64,000 bases of DNA from Thalassocella blandensis (GTDB taxonomy: Bacteria > Pseudomonadota > Gammaproteobacteria > Pseudomonadales > Cellvibrionaceae). Within the stretch, counting starts at the first letter, position 1. Each line of letters begins with the position of its first letter. Positions 27,071 to 33,456 of the stretch are shown here, in pieces. Where the stretch lies: assembly GCA_902141825.1 (NCBI GenBank), contig CABFPG010000012.1, forward strand, positions 62,001-126,000. Direction: 5' to 3'. A program made the position numbers and the translations under genes. The notes under the pieces were generated by a model, which ran no database searches, had not been told where the DNA came from, and saw only the letters and a list, made by a program, of their open reading frames with translations.

Positions 27071-27610
27071 ATGAATAAGTCTGAATACAAAATCATTTTT
27101 ACCGGGCCAATGGGAGCGGGAAAAACCACAGCAATCGGAAGTATCAGCGATATTCCACCGGTTCAAACGGAATCATTCAATAATGATCAGGAAGTCCACT
27201 CCAAGGCGACAACTACGGTAGCCCTGGACTTTGGACAGATCAAAATGGATTCCGAGTATGTGGTCAACCTATACGGCACACCTGGCCAGGAGCGTTTTTC
27301 CTACATGTGGGACTTGCTCGCCGATGGCGCAATGGGGGTTATCATATTAATTGATGGCTCTCGTGATGACGCCAAAGATCAATTATTAAATTTCACCAAG
27401 CATTTTGCTGGCATTTCCAGTAGCTCCCCCATCATCATCGGCCTGGGATACCATTCGAATGACGTCGTTTGGGACAGCGATACATTGTCTCGCACAATTT
27501 ATGATGAAGGTTACGCGCTACCGATTTTTACTGTCGACGTTCGAGCAAAAGAAGACGTAACCCTCATGGTGGATACAATTCTATGCCTGATTGAAGCTGC
27601 CGAAGAATAG
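27071..27610 (+). CDS. Ras-like small GTPase (MglA/Roadblock-associated type), copy A
   Basis: The 179-residue small GTPase has P-loop GPMGAGKTT (about residues 12-20), switch I Thr region KATTTVALDFG (about 45-55) and a G3 motif in the variant form LYGTPGQERF (about 74-83), where Gly stands in the place of the usual Asp. The G4 position reads IIIGLGYHSNDV, so the guanine-specifying NKxD motif is poorly preserved. Related proteins are MglA of Myxococcus and the GTPases of Streptomyces conservons, which pair with Roadblock proteins. Here the Roadblock genes are on the opposite strand within 2.2 kb. Its likely role is a molecular switch. Confidence 0.9.
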   Translation: MNKSEYKIIFTGPMGAGKTTAIGSISDIPPVQTESFNNDQEVHSKATTTVALDFGQIKMDSEYVVNLYGTPGQERFSYMWDLLADGAMGVIILIDGSRDDAKDQLLNFTKHFAGISSSSPIIIGLGYHSNDVVWDSDTLSRTIYDEGYALPIFTVDVRAKEDVTLMVDTILCLIEAAEE

Positions 27611-27774
27611 AAACATCATTCACCGAACAAGCGCATCAGGGTAAGAATCATCACAGGAAAAGAAGTATTTAGGAAAGATGTATTAACAGAAATAACTCAA
27701 AGGCTAAATAGACAACAATAATCGATAATTAAGCCAATACACATTGCCCTATCGGCCTTTATCAAACTGTTTAT

Positions 27775-28167
27775 TTAGCCTCGCAAAGCATCACCCAACA
27801 CCTCTTTCAGCTCCCTGGAAGTGTTTTTCACGGTATTTAACAGCATGCCTAGATTGACCCGCTCATCAGCCAGAAAAGTGATGACATGTCTCGGGCTAAC
27901 CTTATTTAACACAATATAGCCCGCATCATTTTGTAAAATAACAAACTCACATTTATTCTGTTTTACCTCCGCGGCGATTCTATCACCCAAGGCCATACAG
28001 GAGCTGGACATAGCAGCCAAAGCGGAATCTGATACTTCACTTTTAAACAGCTTCGCCAGTGAATGCCCGTCAGCGGTAGACAGCAGAATTGCCTGTATAG
28101 CGCTACTCACATCCAAAGCGTTGCTAAAAATTCGCTTTAAGTTCTTTTTGTTTTCTTCTTTCGACAT
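27775..28167 (-). CDS. Roadblock/LC7-domain protein, copy 1
   Basis: The 130-residue protein is a single Roadblock/LC7 domain: long first helix, then SAIQAILLSTADGHSLAKLF, a helix rich in Ala and Ser (DSALAAMSSSCMALGDRIAAEV), and the beta pair CEFVILQNDAGYIVLNKVSPRHVITFLADERVNLGML. In known systems such proteins (MglB in Myxococcus) dimerise and act on the partner small GTPase as GAP or scaffold. It starts ten bases after the stop of the copy B GTPase gene, and is the last gene of a four-gene minus-strand operon. Confidence 0.9.
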   Translation of the reverse strand: MSKEENKKNLKRIFSNALDVSSAIQAILLSTADGHSLAKLFKSEVSDSALAAMSSSCMALGDRIAAEVKQNKCEFVILQNDAGYIVLNKVSPRHVITFLADERVNLGMLLNTVKNTSRELKEVLGDALRG

Positions 28168-28177
28168 TTTGATTAAC

Positions 28178-28699
28178 CTAGTTTGAAAACTCCAACATTG
28201 CGATCAAGGCCATTAACACCTCGGTCATATCATCCCTATCTCTAGGATCTGCACACATCACAGGAAAGCACAAACCGTTGCTTTCCAGATAATTATAGTA
28301 AGGCTCAAGACTACAGTCAGGATCTCGCGTTATCGCCACCACAGCACTTGTTTGCGAAATATATGGCTGAAAATTCTCAATATAAATCGATAAGTCCTCA
28401 ACCGGGTCCTTGCGGGTAGCATCGATCAGAATAATAAATCCCAATGCGCCCTCAGAGATAATTTCCCACATATGCTTAAATCGAATTTGGCCTGGCGTAC
28501 CGTAGATACGCAAACATGTTCCGTCATCCAACAAAACCTCACCAAAATCCAAAGCCACTGTAGTTGTTTCTTTTACTGCAGATAAGTCGTCACTGGTCGT
28601 CGCTTCCGTAGCAATTGGAAGTGAATCACACACCGAATTGAGTGCTGTTGATTTTCCAACGCCAGGGGTTCCCGTAACGACAAACTTAAGTTCAGCCAT
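28178..28699 (-). CDS. Ras-like small GTPase, copy B
   Basis: This 173-residue paralogue of the plus-strand GTPase has P-loop GTPGVGKST (about residues 8-16), KETTTVALDFGEV (switch I), variant G3 IYGTPGQIRF and FIILIDATRKDP. The G4-like segment VVAITRDPD is closer to the TKxD type than in copy A, so this copy may be the better nucleotide binder. The start overlaps the end of the upstream adaptor gene by eight bases. The partner Roadblock gene follows at once. Confidence 0.92.
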   Translation of the reverse strand: MAELKFVVTGTPGVGKSTALNSVCDSLPIATEATTSDDLSAVKETTTVALDFGEVLLDDGTCLRIYGTPGQIRFKHMWEIISEGALGFIILIDATRKDPVEDLSIYIENFQPYISQTSAVVAITRDPDCSLEPYYNYLESNGLCFPVMCADPRDRDDMTEVLMALIAMLEFSN

Positions 28700-29348
28700 G
28701 CGATTTTCTCGCCCCGAATTTTTGTCTTATTTTCTCAAATAAATGGAAATTTTTACTTTTTGCAGGCGTTTTCTGCGGTGCATCTTCCACCACATTCCGC
28801 TCCGTCATAATATTCGCCAAACAACACTTATTCACAAAATTCACCACTTCCTGTTCACTGATATCAATATCCCTGGCAACGCGAGAAGCGCTTTTTGAAC
28901 CCTGCATAAAAGCTGCGGCTAAACGACTCGACTTTGGAGCCGTACTCATAATATCTTTCGCAGGCCATCGGTTTAAGCGATATAGCTTTTCCGCCGAACC
29001 TGTTAGATCTGTTGTGCCTGATGCGGGTACAGCTGCCTGACTTACCCCCTCATATCCATCTAGTGCTTGCAGGATGTTTGAGGCGCGAAGCGGCCTGAGA
29101 ATGATGTTAGGTCGACCCGACACCTGATCGGGATCTCCATACACCACAACACTGTACCCCTTGGACTGTAATTTTTTCTCGATCAGTCCTTCCGAGTCGC
29201 ACACAACATCAATGAACACCAAATGGAAGTCCCAGTCACTGACAATTTCCCAATCATATTTGGTTTTGTTTTCAATGATGGATAAATAACTGGAAAAGAC
29301 TTTCCTGTCATTTTCTGAAAACCCGTACAGTCTGAGCTTTTTATTCAT
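28692..29348 (-). CDS. Receiver-like/winged-helix adaptor of a GTPase module (copy B)
   Basis: The 218-residue protein resembles in arrangement the adaptor at 26046-27065. Its N-terminal receiver-like half begins KLRLYGFSENDRKVFSSYL and includes TKYDWEIVSDWDFHLVFIDV and NIILRPLRASNILQALDGYEG. The shared element KLYRLNRWPAKDIM corresponds to YKLKRWPDLGAL in copy A. A helix-turn-helix-like part follows (KSASRVARDIDISEQEVVNFVNKCC). The end is basic and amphipathic (FHLFEKIRQKFGARKS). The extended middle domain of copy A is missing. I infer that it links GTPase state to a target, and no family name is certain. Confidence 0.85.
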   Translation of the reverse strand: MNKKLRLYGFSENDRKVFSSYLSIIENKTKYDWEIVSDWDFHLVFIDVVCDSEGLIEKKLQSKGYSVVVYGDPDQVSGRPNIILRPLRASNILQALDGYEGVSQAAVPASGTTDLTGSAEKLYRLNRWPAKDIMSTAPKSSRLAAAFMQGSKSASRVARDIDISEQEVVNFVNKCCLANIMTERNVVEDAPQKTPAKSKNFHLFEKIRQKFGARKSHG

Positions 29349-29391
29349 GTCAAGTTGCGTGCACTTTTCAAAAGCATTCGTGATTCAAGAA

Positions 29392-29751
29392 TTAAATCTC
29401 TAACCTGGCAGTCGCTTCTTTCGCTGCGCGGCGAGCCAAAGCAAGGTTTCCTTTAGACTTATCCAGTACAAAATACAGAAACAAACCAGGCGATTTGGAA
29501 GATAGCGTGATGATGTGATACTGCGTATCAAGAGTAATCAAAATATCTTCAATGCTGTCATCCAGATTTAAACTTCTCATGGTTTTAAATTTGGCGCGAA
29601 TCACTTCTGTATTGCCTGCGCTTGCCAGCTCAAGGTCGAACACATTTCCCACTCCACCGAGCATCAGCCCGCTATCCGAATCAACAACCGCAGCCGCCAT
29701 CGCACCATCCGTTTGCAGCATTTGATTCAATACGTCATTTATATTTGACAT
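29392..29751 (-). CDS. Roadblock/LC7-domain protein, copy 2
   Basis: The 119-residue single Roadblock/LC7 domain has INDVLNQMLQTDGAMAAAVVDSDSGLMLGGVGN, then ASAGNTEVIRAKFKTMRSLN, then SIEDILITLDTQYHIITLSSKSPGLFLYFVLDKSKGNLALARRAAKE. It is the first gene of the minus-strand operon Roadblock 2 - adaptor B - GTPase B - Roadblock 1, with AGAGGA upstream of its ATG. It is a more distant relative of copy 1 than the two GTPases are of each other, so the two Roadblock proteins may form a heterodimer or serve different GTPases. Confidence 0.9.
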   Translation of the reverse strand: MSNINDVLNQMLQTDGAMAAAVVDSDSGLMLGGVGNVFDLELASAGNTEVIRAKFKTMRSLNLDDSIEDILITLDTQYHIITLSSKSPGLFLYFVLDKSKGNLALARRAAKEATARLEI

Positions 29752-30200
29752 AAATAATAAGTCCTCTAAAAAATTTAAATTAATAGCATGTGTTTTCTAC
29801 GCCAAGCGACGAATGTTAACGCCAAACAAATCATTTATCCATGCTTTAATCTAAAGAGTCTTAGCAAGCTTCATTGATTATAGGTCACACCGTCAGAATT
29901 ATATGTAAAATGAAGAAAAATTTGCTTTTTAGGCGAAGAAAACAGCGCGAAACTAGGTAGATTTACTCAGGCAAAGTTTCAATCTGGACAAGCATTTAGA
30001 AGACTTTTCCCCCTTCAATCCGCCGATCAAAAATCGTTTTTATCGTGTCGCAAAGGCTTACACTTTGTCGACAAGGATCAACTCAGAGCAAGCGCCAGCC
30101 TGCGCGTATTTTTTCATAAAAATTTCGTAAAAAAAGCCGAGCGTTGAAGCGAAGAAAAGATGAAAAGCAGGGACACTTAGAATAATTAAACAAATGCAAA
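29752..30200. other. Intergenic region upstream of the GTPase operon
   Basis: About 450 AT-rich bases between the GTPase operon start (29751) and the chitinase terminator. It should contain the operon promoter, but no strong boxes or palindromes stand out, and no gene is seen. Confidence 0.45.
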
Positions 30201-30204
30201 ATGC

Positions 30205-30234
30205 AAAAAAAAAGAGCCTCAATTGAGACTCTTT
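30205..30234 (-). terminator. Intrinsic terminator of the chitinase gene
   Basis: AAAGAGCCTC (30211-30220) pairs with GAGACTCTTT (30225-30234), with one mismatch, around AATT. The minus strand continues into a T-run (A-run 30205-30213 on plus). Confidence 0.85.
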
Positions 30235-30278
30235 TTCATTAACACCAAGGTAGACCTTTCGACCTACCTGTAGCTATT

Positions 30279-31946
30279 TTAATTGTCCACCACAGATCGC
30301 ATTCCGGTAGACCAATTGTTTCCAGAGAAATTATCCCAGTTGATGGACCAGGTCATAAATCCACGCAGGTTCGGGTAAGTATCGACAGGCTGATAAGCAG
30401 GACAGTTACTGCGAGCCGTCAAACAATCCCAAGCTTGCTCCAAGCCGGCATTCGCCACATAACCACCACCGGCATTTACGTTGGCAGGAACACCAATCAG
30501 TACTTGAGATGGGTGAAGCGGTGGGAAATAGTAACGCGTATCACCGAAGCTACCTGTAATGTGGAACCCTTGCAGCATCATATCAATCATTGCCACGTGG
30601 AAATCTGCACCGCCCATTGTGTGGTAGGCATTATCCAAGCCGGTAATTGGGCCTGAATTATAGTTTTGCACCTGCAGGAACGTCAGACGATCACGCAAGG
30701 CGTGAATCACCGGCAGATAAGCGCCTGCACGACGGTCTGCACCGGCAGAAATACCACCATAATAGGAGTAACCCAACTGTACGAAGAAAGTCTCGGGCGC
30801 CATGGTCAACATGAAGTCAGAACCAAAGTGATTCAGAATCGCATCGATTGCATCAATAGTATTAACGATCAGCGGCGTTGTTGGATTTCGGAAATCTTCA
30901 TCGCCAGCATCCAACTCCAGGGAATGGCCTTCGAAGTCAATATCCAAACCATCGAAGTTGTACTCTTCAATGATATCAATCATCGTACGAACAAAGTTGT
31001 CTCGTGCTGTTGCAGTTTCCAGACGTACCTGACCATTTGCACCACCAATAGAAATCAGTACTTTCTGCCCTTTTGATTTCGCCACTTCCATATCTGCTTT
31101 AAATTGCGCAGGAGAAGAATGTGCAGGATCAGGAATAAACGACATAACACCGCTGGTTGGTGAGGTTGGCTCAGCAAAAGAAGCGTTAATGATGTTGTAA
31201 TCCGAAGAAACATTCGCAGGGCTTATCCAGGGAGAACCATTGCTGAAGCTCGCGTGCAAGTATCCGTTCAGAATACGTGCAGGTAAATCACCACCGCTGG
31301 ACGTTGAGCTGGAAGAACTGCTTGAAGAGCTGCTGCTAGAGGAGGATGAACTGCTCGAAGAGCTTGAGCTGCTGCTTGAACTTGAAGAAGAGCCACAACC
31401 TGTTCCTGGCACCTCATTCCACGCATAAGACCACGCCCAACCAACACCAGGCTCATACGGCCCACCCACTTCACACCAGCCAGCAACAGTACAACTAAAA
31501 TAGCTGCCTGCATTACTAACGATATCACCTACGGCGTATTTCACACCTGCCGCAAAGTTTGGACAACTAGCGCCACCGGAACTGCTGGAGCTTGAAGAAG
31601 AACTGCTTGAACTGGATGAACTGCTCGAAGAGCTTGAAGAGCTGCTGGAGCTGGAAGATGAACTGCTGGAACTTGAAGATGAGCTGGAAGAAGAGCCGTT
31701 GCCACCGCTACAGTTATCTAAAAACTTCCACTCCTGCCAAGGACCAGAATGAGATTCTGGGTTAGCGCCTTGTGTCCACCAAGCTGCGCTATAGGCTTTG
31801 TTATTGTGCTGAACTTCAGTACCGCCAGTATAAGCACTGGAAGCATTCCACACTTGGAGATTGGAACAATCGCGTGCTGCAGATGCCGACGTTGCAGCGA
31901 CTGCGGAGCTTAGCGTAAAGGCTAAAGCCATGGTTCTTTTTAACAT
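30279..31946 (-). CDS. Secreted GH18 chitinase with two chitin-binding modules and polyserine linkers
   Basis: Endo-acting chitinase of 555 residues. Signal peptide MLKRTMALAFTLSSAVAATSASA. A CBM5/12 module (about residues 27-79) carries the AWWTQGANP and WQEWKF motifs. A polyserine linker follows, then a second Cys-containing module (about 133-184: GDIVSNAGSYFSCTVAGWC, GVGWAWSYAWNEV) that looks like CBM73. A second polyserine linker leads to the GH18 barrel (about 222-555). The catalytic DxxDxDxE motif is FDGLDIDFEG, with acid Glu about residue 339. An upstream GTG would add three residues, but ATG 31946 with AGGGTGG is preferred. A LacI-type palindrome lies 340 bases upstream. Confidence 0.95.
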   Translation of the reverse strand: MLKRTMALAFTLSSAVAATSASAARDCSNLQVWNASSAYTGGTEVQHNNKAYSAAWWTQGANPESHSGPWQEWKFLDNCSGGNGSSSSSSSSSSSSSSSSSSSSSSSSSSSSSSSSSSSSSSSGGASCPNFAAGVKYAVGDIVSNAGSYFSCTVAGWCEVGGPYEPGVGWAWSYAWNEVPGTGCGSSSSSSSSSSSSSSSSSSSSSSSSSSSSSTSSGGDLPARILNGYLHASFSNGSPWISPANVSSDYNIINASFAEPTSPTSGVMSFIPDPAHSSPAQFKADMEVAKSKGQKVLISIGGANGQVRLETATARDNFVRTMIDIIEEYNFDGLDIDFEGHSLELDAGDEDFRNPTTPLIVNTIDAIDAILNHFGSDFMLTMAPETFFVQLGYSYYGGISAGADRRAGAYLPVIHALRDRLTFLQVQNYNSGPITGLDNAYHTMGGADFHVAMIDMMLQGFHITGSFGDTRYYFPPLHPSQVLIGVPANVNAGGGYVANAGLEQAWDCLTARSNCPAYQPVDTYPNLRGFMTWSINWDNFSGNNWSTGMRSVVDN

Positions 31947-32285
31947 GATTACCACCCTGATTTTTTATTAAATTTAGGTCTGGGAGCTGGATCGTCATCC
32001 CAAATTGCACTGCCTGCTACTGTCAGATTCTTTCCGCTGCATTTGTCACTGCGTTTGTGTCTGGCAAACCTCAAGTGACTTAGCGCTGAAGCGTCGGAAT
32101 CGAAGCGTCAGAATCGAAACGGATCTCCGCCATCGCGGGATCACAAACTCGTTACGGTTTAAAATTTGTTTAACTTGATGATTCACTTACGGCGCTCGTC
32201 ATTTTGCAAAAACCTGCACAACGCTAATTTTTGCAAGTTTTCCACCCGCGCCATAAGTTGTGGGGCATCAAGTTACAGCGGGCAT

Positions 32286-32297
32286 GACAACGTTGTC
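32286..32297. promoter_or_regulatory. LacI-type palindromic operator candidate 1
   Basis: GACAACGTTGTC is a perfect 12-bp palindrome with a central CG, flanked by T and G. It lies about 340 bases upstream of the chitinase start. The form fits operators of LacI-family sugar regulators. Confidence 0.6.
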
Positions 32298-32408
32298 GAA
32301 AAAATACGTCTGCGCTCAAACAGGGTCAAGCTCGCCGAACTAAATTTGTGCTTTAGTACCGCTTAAAATCGCTAGCATGTCTTTTTAATCGATTTGCCAA
32401 CAGTTCAT

Positions 32409-32436
32409 TAAAAAATGGCGCCCCTGGGAAGGCGCC
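32409..32436 (-). terminator. Terminator-like hairpin with no known gene upstream
   Basis: GGCGCC (32417-32422) and GGCGCC (32431-32436) can pair around an eight-base loop. On the minus strand the stem is followed by ATTTTTTAATG. Any transcript it ends would come from the region above 32436, where no protein gene is evident. Confidence 0.4.
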
Positions 32437-32805
32437 TACAATTAGTGTTGAACTATTACCAAAAAGATAAAAGTACCTACTAAGAAAATCGAATTTGTTG
32501 TTCGCCAGCAAGGTGCTGACAAACCACCGATATTTGGTCGGTTTCAAAAAAGTGCCGACATACAACGCACTATATTTTTTTGACTGGCATTTACGCCAGG
32601 CCCCATGGACGACTTATTGCCAATACGAGAGCATTACGCAATTACTGCGTTATAAGTCTGCGGGCACCAAGTGAAGACTGAATTAGCGAAACTGAAAAAT
32701 CGCCGATATGCATCATGTGTAATTACTAAAAGATCTCGTAACAAGATCTCGTAACTACGTGTCTGTCACTGTATAAATTTGTTACTGATACTGCTTCATT
32801 TAATT

Positions 32806-32904
32806 GTTTACCTCACTCGTATCGCAGCTGTGGGGGCTGCTTAACATCCAAGCTTTTGGCGAATCATCTCGTTTACGATGTCAGGCTCAACGAGTGAGGT
32901 AAAC
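32806..32904. repeat. 99-bp element bounded by perfect 15-bp inverted repeats
   Basis: GTTTACCTCACTCGT (32806-32820) and its exact reverse complement ACGAGTGAGGTAAAC (32890-32904) enclose 69 bases. Smaller possible stems inside include GCAGC with GCTGC (32824-32839) and CATC with GATG. It could be a folded RNA or a small non-autonomous element. Confidence 0.6.
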
Positions 32905-33122
32905 TTATTGTTTTTTGGTACTACTTAAAAATTCTATTCACGGACTTCCAACAAACGGCATTTCTCAACAAGCGGCTATAAAATGCCCTTTTCGTGAGGC
33001 TCGTTTATTGGCATTGCCTTCAGCCGTGACCCTTAAAGTTTCGACTGGCATTTAAATACACCTTTATGTCTCAACAGGGACGGCATTGTACATGCCTGAC
33101 ACTTCAAAACGTGCAGTTACAA

Positions 33123-33134
33123 GACAACGTTGTC
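33123..33134. promoter_or_regulatory. LacI-type palindromic operator candidate 2
   Basis: The second copy of GACAACGTTGTC, about 320 bases before the helicase gene start and exactly 30 bases from copy 3. Confidence 0.6.
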
Positions 33135-33152
33135 CCACAATAGTGTGACGGA

Positions 33153-33164
33153 GACAACGTTGTC
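33153..33164. promoter_or_regulatory. LacI-type palindromic operator candidate 3
   Basis: The third copy of GACAACGTTGTC. Its centre is 30 bases from the centre of copy 2, close to three helical turns, so two dimers would lie on the same DNA face. Confidence 0.6.
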
Positions 33165-33456
33165 AAGAACTTTTACAGGGATTAACAGATTACCTTCTAA
33201 TTTAAAACCGTTTGCCCCAGATCGATTCGCTCGCACCAGAAACTTCCATAAAAATACGCTATTTAAATGGCCAAACAGCCCTGTCGCAACGTTATAAGCC
33301 GATAATATTTCTCCGCAATACCCGATATTTCTACATACCGAGGCGAAGCGCGTTTTTTAGGCGAATTTTCTCCGCAGTTTGAGGGGTCAAGTTCGACCGG
33401 CTTTGGTATACTTGGCGATTCGCTGAGAACAAGAAGAGAATTCCCCAAACCGAAAT

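Larger units (their letters stand above)
31947..33456. other. 1.5-kb intergenic region with operator-like palindromes and inverted repeats
   Basis: This separates the chitinase from the divergent helicase gene. It contains three identical GACAACGTTGTC palindromes and a 99-bp unit bounded by perfect 15-bp inverted repeats. It also has a minus-oriented terminator-like hairpin (32409-32436), a 14-bp direct repeat (GAAGCGTCGGAATC at 32088 and GAAGCGTCAGAATC at 32102) and AGATCTCGTAAC repeated at 32731 and 32744. Short frames here have no recognisable features. Confidence 0.6.

Noticed and set aside
31240-31428. Open frame rich in Glu and Leu on the plus strand
   Set aside because: It is the antisense of the polyserine linker in the chitinase gene; serine codons read backwards give Glu, Leu and Asp codons. 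The same applies to frames near 50643-50867 and 51108-51296.
32353-32565. 70-codon frame on the minus strand in the chitinase upstream region
   Set aside because: It covers the terminator-like hairpin and lacks a start signal or any recognisable motif.
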